64,000 bases of DNA, taken from assembly GCF_014655595.1 (NCBI RefSeq), contig NZ_BNBL01000005.1, forward strand, positions 186,001 through 250,000. Reading direction: 5' to 3'. Of this stretch, positions 18,901 through 26,457 are shown piece by piece. The DNA is from Streptomyces griseocarneus (GTDB lineage Bacteria > Actinomycetota > Actinomycetes > Streptomycetales > Streptomycetaceae). Numbering within the stretch: position 1 is the stretch's first letter; each line of letters starts with the position of its first letter. The notes below the pieces were generated by a model. That model made no database searches and had not been told where the DNA came from. It saw nothing but the letters and a program-made list of their open reading frames with translations. A program made the translations under genes and the position numbers.

Positions 18901-21900
18901 ACTCCGCGGCGAGCAGGTGACCGCCGGGGGCGAGCAGGGTGCGGACGCGGCCCAGCGCTTCGGTCAGATCGGCCGCGGTGTGCAGGGCGTCGTCGGCCAC
19001 GACCACGTCGAACCCGCCGTCGCGGAAGTCCTGGGCGAGGGGATCGGTGTCCAGGTCGAGCGTCCGGTACTCGACGAAGTCATAGGCGGCGAAGCGGTGT
19101 CCGGCGGCGGCGAAGCCGGCTGCCGAACGGTCGGTGCACGTGTAGCGGGTACGGTCCGCAGGCAGTAGGGGGAGCAGCGCCGCGGTGAGGGCGTGGGCAC
19201 CGGCGCCGAGCTCCAGTACGCGCAGGGGGCGGTCGTCCGGCCAGCGGCGGACGATCTCGCCGAGCAGGGCCTGGGCCACGCGATGGGCGAAGCGGTGGAG
19301 AGGTGCCGCTTCGCGCAGCTGCTCGTACGCGGGGTCACCGGGCCGAAGGAGCGGTCGCGCCTCCGCCGCGTCGTCGCGCAGTACCTCCGGCAGGTGCCGC
19401 AGATGCGAGTTGAGGTGCGTGGTCTCGGTGATGAACGCCGGATGATCCTCCACCAGCGCCCTCAGCAGCTCCTCGGAACGCGGTCGTCGACCGGTCAGTC
19501 GCCACCGGCCGTCGTCGGCGAGGCGGGCCAGGTCGTACTGTGCGACGAGCGGGAGCATCAGGCGCGCCAGCCGGCGGTGCCGGGGCTGAAGTCCCCCCGC
19601 CGTGAGGTCGGAAAGGCCGAACGGGGCGGCCGGGTCGGCGAGCAGCCCGGCCACCGCCGCGGCCCAGCAATGGGCCGCCGTCTCGTTGACCGCGGCCGTG
19701 AAGCGCTCGTGACCCGTCTCCCGCAGGGCGTCGCGCAGCCGGGCGATCCGGTCCCGCGCGGCGGCCGCCAGACCGGCGGGCGGGGGCAGCGGCGAGGGGG
19801 CGGCCGGGACGGCCGGGTGCGGGGCGGCGCGCAGGACCGTGTGCTGGACGGTCAGCGGGGTGTGGTCGGTGTTGTACGTACGCCGCGTACGGAACCCCGC
19901 GATCTCCGCGGTGACCGTCCCGTCCTCGTCGGCGTAGACGACGTCCCAGCAGTACTCCGTCTCGGTGTGGCTGCGCCGGCGCAGGTGCATGACGCCGGTG
20001 GGCGCGGGGGTGCGCCAGACCTTCACCGAGTCGAAGGAGGAGGGCAGGTAGGCGTGGCCGGCGCGCATGCGCTGCTCCACCAGCGCGACGGTGGCCTGGA
20101 AGGGGCCGTCCAGCAGCACCGGGTGCACGGTGTAGGCGTCGCCGGGCTCCTCGTGCCGGTAGGAGGCGAGCAATTCGCCGTCGCCGACCCGCACTTCGGT
20201 CAGCAGCTGGAACAGCGGCCCCACGCCCAGGCCGACGCTGTGGCAGGTCGCGTAGAAGTCCGCGCTGCTGACGGTACGGGGGCAGCGGGCGCGCAGCGCT
20301 TCGGGGTCGAGCGGCGCGGGCGGCGTGCCGAGCAGGGTGCGGACCTGGGCGCGCACGACCGTATGGCAGTCGCCGCCGCGCCCTTCGCCGCTGCTGATGG
20401 CCAGCGCGCCGTCCTCGAGTGTCACGGCGGTCTGCAGGCGGGTGGTGCCGGGGTCGGGCCAGGTGAGGGGGAGGGGACGGGCGATGCCCAGGTGGCGCAC
20501 TTCCACCGGCCGGTTCAGCGCGCGGCGTCCGGCGGACAGGGCCATCTCGACGTACGCGGCGGCGGGCATCAGCACCGAACCGGCGATCTTGTGGTCGCCC
20601 AGCCAGGGCACCAGCTGCGGCTCGACGGCGCCGTCCCACGACGGATGGGGGGCGGGGAGGCGTTCGCCCAGCAGGGGGTGGTCGAGCCGGCCGGTGCCGC
20701 TGGTGCGCAGGACGAGGTCGTGCGGGGTGCCGAGCCAGTGCCGTTCGCGCTGCCAGGGGTAGGCGGGCAGGTCGGTGACCCGGCCGGGCCGGGGGAAGTG
20801 GGCCCGCCAGTCGGTCTCGGCGCCGGCCGCGAGCAGGGTCGCCACGGCGGCGGCCGCCTCGCGGGGGCCGTCGCCGTCGCGCCGGAGGGTGGGGACGTAC
20901 AGGGCGCCGGGGCGTCGCAGGTAGGGACGCAGCACGGGGTGCGGTCCGATCTCGACGAGGATGCCGGCGTGGTCGTCCAGGACGTGGGCGACGGCTTCGT
21001 GGAAGCGGACCGGTTCGCGGACGTTGCGCCACCAGTAGTCGGCGGTCAGCTCCTCGCCGGTCAGGGCCGTGCCGGTGACGGTGGAGACGAAGGGGATACG
21101 GGCGCGGGCGGGCTCCAGCCCGGCCAGCGCCGCCCGCAGCGGGTCCGCGAGCGGGTCCATGGCACGGCTGTGGAAGGCGTAGTCGAGCCCGAGGTCGTGG
21201 AAGAAGACGCCGCGGGCCTCCAGTCGCGCGCCCAGGTCGGCCAGGGCCTCCGCGTCGCCGGCGACGGTGGCCCCGTCGGCGCCGTTGATCCCGGCGACCT
21301 CCAGGGCGCCGGCGTAGCGGGCCAGTTCCTCCCGGATCGCTTCTTCGGGGAGCGCGACGGCGGCCATCCGGCCGGCGCCCGCCGTGGTGCCCTGGGCGCG
21401 GCTGCGTTCGGCGACCACCCGGGCGGCCTGCTCGAGGGTCAGCGCCCCGGCCGCATGGGCCGCGGCCACTTCGCCGACGCTGTGCCCGACGACGGCCGCC
21501 GGCCGCAGCCCGTTGGCCGCGAGCAGCGCGGTCAGAGCCACCTGGACGACGAACAGGGCGGGCTGGGCCACCTCGGTGCGCTGCCATCGGGGCGCGTCGG
21601 GCCGGGCCAGCTCCTCGGTCACCGACCAGCCCAGATGCGGCGCCAGCGCGGCGTCGGCCTGTTCGGCGGCCGTACGGAAGGCCGCCGTACGGAAGACGGC
21701 ATCGCCCGCCAGCAGGTCTGCGGCCATGCCGGGCCACTGGGAGGCATTGCCCGAGAAGACGTACGCCACCGTGGGACGGTCGGCCTTGCGGGCCAGGGCG
21801 CCGCGGGCGGGCGTATCCGCGAGGAGCCGGTCCAGCGCGTCGGCGGCCTCGCCCGGTCCGTCGGCCAGGACGGCGGCGCGGTGCGGGTGGGCGGTGCGGC

Positions 21901-23368
21901 GCCGGGTGGTGGTGTGGGCCAGGTCGTAGAACTCCTCGGGCGTCGCCACCCGGAGGCGTTCCGCGACGCGTGCGGTGAGCTCCCGCAGCGCCTTCGCCGA
22001 GCGGGCGGAGACGACCACGGGGAGCGGGCCGCGGGTGCCCGGCTCCTCGCCGCCCGGCTCCTCGCGGTGCGCCGGAGCCGGCGGTGCGGTGACCACGGCG
22101 TGGGCGTTGGCTCCGCCGAACCCGAAGGAGTTCACCCCGACCGCCGCCCGGGGCCCGCGCGGAAGCTCGACGGGTTCGACGGTCGGCGCCAGGCCCAGGC
22201 CGGTGAAGTCGATGGCCGGGCTGAGCGGCAGGGCGTGGAGCGTGGCCGGGGCCACGCCGTGGCGCAGGACCAGGAGGGCCTTGAGCAGGCTCGCCATGCC
22301 GGAGGCCGGTTCCAGATGGCCCAGGTTGGACTTGACGGAACCGATCGGCAACGGTCCCACCGTCCGGCGCCGTCCGAGGGCCCGTCCGATCGCCCGTGCC
22401 TCGGCCGGGTCCCCGGCGGTGGTGCCCGTGCCGTGCGCCTCGAAGTACACCAACTCGTCCGGTGCCACCCCCGCCCGCCCGTACACGGCGTGCAACAGCG
22501 CTTCCTGGGCCTGCGGGCTGGGCAGGGCCAGGCCCTGGGTGCGGCCGTCGCAGTTGCTCGCGGTACCGGCGATCACCGCGTGGATCCGGTCCCCGTCGGC
22601 CAGCGCGTCGGCCAGCCGCTTGAGGACGACCACGCCCCCGCCCTCGGCCCGTACGAAGCCGTCGGCCTCGGCGGAGAAGGTCGCGCACCGGCCGCGCGGC
22701 GAGAGCATGCCCGCGTGGGAGAACCCCGCGAAGGAGAAGGGGGTGCCCAGCACGTTGACGCCGCCCACGAGTGCGGCGCGGCCGGTGCCGTCCAGCAGGG
22801 TCCGGCAGGCGCGGTCGAGCGCCACCAGCGCGGAGGAACAGGCGGTGTCGATCGCCATGCTCGGTCCGCGCAGGTCGAAGCAGTACGAGAGCCGGTTCGC
22901 CGCGATCGAGAGGGTGGACCCGCTCATCGTGTAGGGGTTGGCGTACTCCGCCACGGTCCCCTGGACCGTGCCGTAGAACGGATCGGAGATGCCGACGAAC
23001 ACGCCGGTCTCCGACCCGGCGAGCGATTCGGCGGGGATCCCGGCGTCGTCGAGCGCCTCGGCGGCCATCTCCAGCAGGAGCCGCTGCTGCGGATCCATGG
23101 CCTCGGCCTCCTTCGGCGCGATGCCGAAGTAGGCGGCGTCGAAGCCGGCCACGTCGTCCAGGAAGCCCCCGGCCGCCGTGTAGCTCCGGCACGGGCGGAG
23201 GGCGCCGGGGTCCACGAAACGGGCCTTGTCGAACCGGTCCGCCGGCACCTCGCCGACCGCGTCGCGGCCCTCGCGCAGGGCCTCCCACAGGCTCGCCAGA
23301 TCCGAGATCCCTCCGGGCAGCCGGCAGCCGGCCCCCACAATGGCCACCGCGTGGTCGTCGCACTCCAT
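15908..23368 (-). CDS. Highly reducing iterative type I polyketide synthase (KS-AT-DH-cMT-ER-KR-ACP)
   Basis: A 2486-residue single-module PKS. Domains: KS about 5-425 (Cys177 in DTACSSA, His312, His351); AT about 530-840 (Ser630 in GHSVGE, with an AFHS motif suggesting malonyl-CoA); DH about 890-1190 (His926 in HKIAGSVLMP); C-methyltransferase about 1240-1600 (VLELGAGAHAL); ER about 1790-2110; KR about 2130-2300 (GGLGGFG, YSSV, YVAANAY); ACP with Ser2439 in GLDSL. There is no docking domain and no thioesterase. The order matches fungal highly reducing PKSs, so iterative use giving a reduced, optionally methyl-branched chain is likely. The OleA-like enzyme encoded divergently could offload the chain. 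A modular role is less likely because it is the only PKS gene here. Confidence 0.92.
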   Translation of the reverse strand: MECDDHAVAIVGAGCRLPGGISDLASLWEALREGRDAVGEVPADRFDKARFVDPGALRPCRSYTAAGGFLDDVAGFDAAYFGIAPKEAEAMDPQQRLLLEMAAEALDDAGIPAESLAGSETGVFVGISDPFYGTVQGTVAEYANPYTMSGSTLSIAANRLSYCFDLRGPSMAIDTACSSALVALDRACRTLLDGTGRAALVGGVNVLGTPFSFAGFSHAGMLSPRGRCATFSAEADGFVRAEGGGVVVLKRLADALADGDRIHAVIAGTASNCDGRTQGLALPSPQAQEALLHAVYGRAGVAPDELVYFEAHGTGTTAGDPAEARAIGRALGRRRTVGPLPIGSVKSNLGHLEPASGMASLLKALLVLRHGVAPATLHALPLSPAIDFTGLGLAPTVEPVELPRGPRAAVGVNSFGFGGANAHAVVTAPPAPAHREEPGGEEPGTRGPLPVVVSARSAKALRELTARVAERLRVATPEEFYDLAHTTTRRRTAHPHRAAVLADGPGEAADALDRLLADTPARGALARKADRPTVAYVFSGNASQWPGMAADLLAGDAVFRTAAFRTAAEQADAALAPHLGWSVTEELARPDAPRWQRTEVAQPALFVVQVALTALLAANGLRPAAVVGHSVGEVAAAHAAGALTLEQAARVVAERSRAQGTTAGAGRMAAVALPEEAIREELARYAGALEVAGINGADGATVAGDAEALADLGARLEARGVFFHDLGLDYAFHSRAMDPLADPLRAALAGLEPARARIPFVSTVTGTALTGEELTADYWWRNVREPVRFHEAVAHVLDDHAGILVEIGPHPVLRPYLRRPGALYVPTLRRDGDGPREAAAAVATLLAAGAETDWRAHFPRPGRVTDLPAYPWQRERHWLGTPHDLVLRTSGTGRLDHPLLGERLPAPHPSWDGAVEPQLVPWLGDHKIAGSVLMPAAAYVEMALSAGRRALNRPVEVRHLGIARPLPLTWPDPGTTRLQTAVTLEDGALAISSGEGRGGDCHTVVRAQVRTLLGTPPAPLDPEALRARCPRTVSSADFYATCHSVGLGVGPLFQLLTEVRVGDGELLASYRHEEPGDAYTVHPVLLDGPFQATVALVEQRMRAGHAYLPSSFDSVKVWRTPAPTGVMHLRRRSHTETEYCWDVVYADEDGTVTAEIAGFRTRRTYNTDHTPLTVQHTVLRAAPHPAVPAAPSPLPPPAGLAAAARDRIARLRDALRETGHERFTAAVNETAAHCWAAAVAGLLADPAAPFGLSDLTAGGLQPRHRRLARLMLPLVAQYDLARLADDGRWRLTGRRPRSEELLRALVEDHPAFITETTHLNSHLRHLPEVLRDDAAEARPLLRPGDPAYEQLREAAPLHRFAHRVAQALLGEIVRRWPDDRPLRVLELGAGAHALTAALLPLLPADRTRYTCTDRSAAGFAAAGHRFAAYDFVEYRTLDLDTDPLAQDFRDGGFDVVVADDALHTAADLTEALGRVRTLLAPGGHLLAAESHDARRTALLFGATDAFWQRHDHTLRPETSLLSQDRWVALLGECGFAGTVRTGTDDRSVLLAAAVRPPAVGPVPRASSVRDPGAADSGAPDDPHAPEPATTWVVATETPDEAPTAHALSGLLSGCAVVGAGDEASTWAAALSANPTGLVLLLGASPYPDGPDGPRETVSRTTRRAAVLRALAAVCAERPEGTRPHVWLVTRPSGLFPAPERPAHPADAAVWGTARTLANEQPGLRMRRISLDRTGDPAADARRLADELLMPTDEDEVVLTRGGRFVPRQVQRPADQPAAVPARTPYVLEVRNPGLSRRLVWRETEPLRPGPGEIVVEMRAVALNYRDPMRANGLLPPEAVEGTPLSRGLGTDGAGVVSAVGDGVMGFAVGDRVCGLMSAALASHAVMPALTACPVLDGMSFAEAATFPVAFFTVHHTLVDEARPLPGETVLVHGGAGAVGLAVVQCARHLGLRVIATAGTEAKRDLLRTLGVEHALDSRTLDFAPRVRELTDGRGVDIVVNSLSGEAIAQSLDLLRPNGRFIELGKRDIFFNNPLLLRPFHRSITFLGFNLDSIVFDPVRGRRLMHDTTTKVATGDYRPLPHTVHPASRVDEAFRLLQHSRHTGKVVIAFDPLDEPVPVEPLTAVPVLDGDGTYLITGGLGGFGAATAGWLADRGARHLALVGRRGAGAPEAGDVLERLARRGVRATPYAADVTDEDAMRRVIAAVDATGHPLRGVVHCAMHLDDAPLSDLSDDRFAAVLSPKAAGADVLDRLTAGHDLSLFLLYSSVTAATGNLAQAPYVAANAYLEALARARRYAGRPATAIAWGPIGDTGYVARSGLTATMTGLGFEPIAPGEAFAAADDLLATDTDVAGIGRYRWTRARRLLPLLATPRYAGLVPSGAADTDDTREELTRTLAAMSPEDAVRAIIDILGRHLATVLHTDPSELDPDRPLEDFGLDSLMGAEFILHAREYFDIHIPPSELMGSGRTLTHFAQLIHDRLGIHPSP

Positions 23369-23403
23369 CCTCAGCCCCCGTCCGAGTCACACGTGGCCTG
23401 TCG

Positions 23404-23431
23404 GTATGCACGGGTTCGTATGCACGAGTTC
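23404..23431. repeat. 14-bp tandem repeat in PKS/OleA intergenic region
   Basis: GTATGCACGGGTTC is followed directly by GTATGCACGAGTTC (one mismatch), then a partial third unit beginning GTAT. It lies between the divergent PKS and OleA-like genes, within 65 bases of the PKS start. Directly repeated boxes of this kind often bind pathway activators such as SARP or LuxR-type proteins; that role is inferred only from form and place. Confidence 0.5.
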
Positions 23432-23600
23432 GTATATTCCTACCCGGCCCGGGGATCGATAAGTGCTGTTCAGTGCTTTCCAGCTGACTCGCCAAGGTAT
23501 TGGGGGAATCAACGGAGAACGGCACGGTGTCCTGTGCACCCCGTGCGTGAATTCCGTGAAGAATGGCCTGTTTTGGGGCCGTGCTCGCTACCGTGGCCGG

Positions 23601-24629
23601 GTGTCACCACCCCGCCGCGCCCGCCTGGTGTCGACCGCTGTGCACCTGCCGCCCCGCTACCGGACCATGGAGCAGACCCGGGTGGCCATGGCCGCGGCGA
23701 AGAGCCCCTTCGTCCCGCCGCCCGGCCTGCTGGAGGACCTCACCGGCGTACGCGGGGTGCACGTCAGGGCCGACGACGAGCAGGCGTCCGACCTCGCGGT
23801 CGCGGCCGCCGTCAAGGCACTGGAGGAGGCGGGAACGGGAATCGGAGAGATCGACCTGCTGCTGTTCGCCTCCAGTGGCCAGGACCTCGTCGAACCCGCG
23901 ACCGCCCACATCGTGGCCGCCAAACTCGGCGCCTTCTGCCCGGTGTTCGACGTGAAGAACGCCTGCAACAGCGTGCTCAACGCGCTGGAGACGGCGGCGG
24001 CCTTCATCGAGAACGGCCGCTACCGCACCGTCCTGATCGCCTGCGGGGAGACGGCGACCCTGACCGCCCGCCTGCACGCGCCCGACCACGCGACGTTCAT
24101 GCACCACCTGCCCGGCTACACCGTCTCCGACGCCGGCGCCGCCCTCGTCCTGACCGCCGGCCCGGCCGGACCGGACGACCCCGGCGTACTCCGCACGGTC
24201 TTCGCGGCCGACTCCACCGCCTGGGAGGCCTGCACCGTCGCGGCCGGCGGCTCGATGCACCCGCGCTCCACCCACGACGACCACGTCTGCCTCCGGCTCA
24301 ACGACGACGAACTGACCCGGACCGGCCGCCGCATGGCCGGCTTCGTGCTGGAGCACGCCGAGGAGGAGATGGCGCTGGTGCGCGACAGCGTCTTCATCGC
24401 CGTCCACCAGATCTCCATGCCGCAGTTCCACGAGGCGATCGACGCCCTCGGCCTGCCGGCGAACCGCTTCCAGGCCACGGTGGACCGCTACGGCAACGCG
24501 GCGTCCGCTTCCCTCCCGCTGCAACTGACCGTGGCCCAGCGCTCCGACCGCGTCATGCCCGGCGACACCGTCTCCCTCATCGGCCTGGCCAGCGGCTTCA
24601 GCATCGGGCTCGCCGTGATCCGGCTGTGA
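23601..24629 (+). CDS. OleA-like thiolase-superfamily (KAS III-like) condensing enzyme
   Basis: A 342-residue ketoacyl-synthase-III-like enzyme. The catalytic triad is Cys122 (DVKNACNS), His269 (AVHQIS) and Asn299 (RYGNAA). Glu98 in LVEPATA, 24 residues before the Cys, fits the OleA glutamate that acts as base across the dimer, which FabH lacks. OleA condenses two acyl thioesters head to head to a 2-alkyl-3-keto acid. Here one acyl group could come from the PKS ACP. The GTG at 23601 gives the usual family length; the ribosome site is weak and the frame is open further upstream. The gene is divergent from the PKS. A KAS III priming enzyme is the alternative. Confidence 0.82.
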   Translation: MSPPRRARLVSTAVHLPPRYRTMEQTRVAMAAAKSPFVPPPGLLEDLTGVRGVHVRADDEQASDLAVAAAVKALEEAGTGIGEIDLLLFASSGQDLVEPATAHIVAAKLGAFCPVFDVKNACNSVLNALETAAAFIENGRYRTVLIACGETATLTARLHAPDHATFMHHLPGYTVSDAGAALVLTAGPAGPDDPGVLRTVFAADSTAWEACTVAAGGSMHPRSTHDDHVCLRLNDDELTRTGRRMAGFVLEHAEEEMALVRDSVFIAVHQISMPQFHEAIDALGLPANRFQATVDRYGNAASASLPLQLTVAQRSDRVMPGDTVSLIGLASGFSIGLAVIRL

Positions 24630-24670
24630 GCGAGACCCGCCCCGGGGCTACGCCAGGAACTGTCCCCCCT

Positions 24671-25207
24671 TCAGTCCCAGGGGTTGGCCGGCTGGTCGTT
24701 GATGGCCGTCCAGAAGCGGGTGCCGGCGGGGACGTCGCCGTAGGCCCAGTAGCTCCAACCGCCGGAGCTCTCCAGGTTCGGGCCGTATCTGCCGTCGTGG
24801 AACTCGGCCATGCGCCAACCCGGGCCGAAGGTGTTCGCGCACACGCCGTCGGCGACCGCGCGGCTGGTCAGGCGAGTGCCGCGGATCGGACGGGTGGCGG
24901 CGACGGCCCCCCGCGCCCAGCCCGCGTAGAAGTCGGGGGTGATGCCGGCGGGGGCCGCGCGGCCGTCGATCTTCAGGCACAGCACGGGAAGCGCCGTGGT
25001 GGTGGAGGTGTCCCCCTGGTAGGGGTTGCTCAGGGCGCCGCCGCCCACCTGGACCGTTCCGCCGGGTCCGTCCGCGAGCAGGGTCCAGGTCATGGCCTTG
25101 CCGCCGGAGTCGGTGGCGGAAGGGGCCGCCGCCGCGGGAGTCATGATGCCTCCCGCGGCAGCGAGCGCCGCCACACCGAGAGCGAGAACCGTCTTCACCG
25201 GGCGCAT
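24671..25207 (-). CDS. Secreted protein of unknown function
   Basis: A 178-residue protein with a typical Sec signal peptide: a positive start (MRPVKT), a hydrophobic Ala/Leu core, and a probable cleavage after AAAA near residue 28. The mature part has two Cys (VLCLKI and GVCANTF) that may form a disulfide, and an aromatic C-terminus (GGWSYWAYGD, ending NPWD). The start has a strong GAGGAG site. I do not recognise the family. It follows the OleA-like gene on the opposite strand and lies within the block bounded by the two DUF1963 genes. Confidence 0.75.
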   Translation of the reverse strand: MRPVKTVLALGVAALAAAGGIMTPAAAAPSATDSGGKAMTWTLLADGPGGTVQVGGGALSNPYQGDTSTTTALPVLCLKIDGRAAPAGITPDFYAGWARGAVAATRPIRGTRLTSRAVADGVCANTFGPGWRMAEFHDGRYGPNLESSGGWSYWAYGDVPAGTRFWTAINDQPANPWD

Positions 25208-25388
25208 GGCTTCTCCTCACTGACGTGACACGAGACGCATGGCGTTACGGTGGGGAATTCTCTCCGGCCTTCACACAACCTCCTAGGGGAGAACCGGACA
25301 CCGCGCCGTGGTGCGTCGTCCGGCTCCACCCGGATTCCGGCCCCGCCCCGCGGTTCAGCAGTCCCCGCGGTTCAGCAGTCCCCGCGTT

Positions 25389-26234
25389 TCAGCAGCACTG
25401 CATGGTGAACATCGCCCGGTCGAAGCGGCGCTCGGCGAGATCCCGCGGACGTATGAGCCAGTAGAGAGCACCACAGTCGCCCCACATCATGTCGGCGTCG
25501 TCGTCGGTGTCGAACTGCGCCAGCAGGACCCAGCCTTCGGCTTCCTCGTCGATGCGGGGATCGTCCCAGCGCACGTTCTCTCCGAGGGCGCCGTGGGCGA
25601 TCTCGAGCTCGACCGGGTTCTGCACCGGGTCGGCGTGCCCGCCGACCCGGTGGCCGGGGCCCGCCGAGTGGTCGTACAGCGCGTCGGTGAAGGCCTCGGG
25701 CCATCCTCCGTCGGCGGAATCCTGCGTGGAGAACTCGGTGAACGTCTTCTGCACGACCGGATGCCAGATGGTCGGCGCGGTGGGCTCGAGACGGACGGTC
25801 AGGGGCACCTCGGGATACGCCTCCAGGCCCTCCGGTACGGCGCGTTCGGTCACCGCCACGCCCGCGGGCACGTACAGCACCCGCGCCCCGGCCCACGTGT
25901 CCGGCTCGTCCGGAGCCACGTAGGCCTCGCCGCCGTCGATCTGGCCGTCGAAGTAGAAGAACGACAGCGTGCCGTCGAAAGGCAGCGGGATGTCCAGGGC
26001 GTGGGCGGGCAGCGCGGCGCAGTCGACGGAGGCCACGAACGCGAGGGGACCATGCCCCTCCCACACCGGCCACGCCTCGCCCTCGGGCAGTTCCGGCAGC
26101 CCGCCGAGCCGGCCGGCCACCGCTTCTCCGGCCGTGGCCTTCACCAGGTTCGCGCCGGGTCGCAGCAGCGAGAGCCACCGTTCGGCGATGTCGGCGGGCA
26201 GGTGGGTGCGGGCGATGTCGTGCAGTGCGGTCAT
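25389..26234 (-). CDS. DUF1963 (YwqG-like) protein, copy 2
   Basis: A 281-residue paralogue of the protein at 15010-15861. They share PELPEGEAWPVWEGHGPL-type text, GHRVGGHADPVQ and an almost identical MMWGDCGALYWLIRP ending. The ATG at 26234 lies seven bases after a CATCAT -10 element, so a leaderless message is likely; a longer in-frame start would run into the promoter. The gene points toward the PKS-OleA block, opposite to copy 1, so the pair forms a large imperfect inverted repeat around that block. Function unknown. Confidence 0.88.
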   Translation of the reverse strand: MTALHDIARTHLPADIAERWLSLLRPGANLVKATAGEAVAGRLGGLPELPEGEAWPVWEGHGPLAFVASVDCAALPAHALDIPLPFDGTLSFFYFDGQIDGGEAYVAPDEPDTWAGARVLYVPAGVAVTERAVPEGLEAYPEVPLTVRLEPTAPTIWHPVVQKTFTEFSTQDSADGGWPEAFTDALYDHSAGPGHRVGGHADPVQNPVELEIAHGALGENVRWDDPRIDEEAEGWVLLAQFDTDDDADMMWGDCGALYWLIRPRDLAERRFDRAMFTMQCC

Positions 26235-26241
26235 GCCGTTG

Positions 26242-26264
26242 ATGATGCACGGCACCACTGACAA
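26242..26264 (-). promoter_or_regulatory. RecA-NDp/PafBC-type DNA-damage promoter, copy 2
   Basis: Read on the minus strand: TTGTCAGTGGT, six bases, CATCAT, seven bases, ATG. It is nearly identical to the element at 14981-15003, including the spacer (CCCGTG versus GCCGTG), so the promoter was duplicated with its gene or is under strong constraint. Confidence 0.6.
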
Positions 26265-26457
26265 TCCGGCCGCCGTCGCTCCCGGCCGGCACGCAGGGGC
26301 CCGGCGGTGGAGCGGCTCGTGGCCCCGCGAGGCCCGGGCCCACCGGTGAACACCTCACGTGAAAATGATCACTGGACGTCACCACCCGCGAGCGGCAGGT
26401 AGTACACCGGTTCCATTGCCGCAAACGGCATCCGCTCTTGCCTACCGGAGATGTCCT

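Noticed and set aside
19193..25228. A 2011-codon open frame on the plus strand, antisense to the PKS
   Set aside because: It is a shadow of the GC-rich PKS reading frame: Gly/Arg/Val-rich, no known domain, and the true PKS frame has every catalytic motif.
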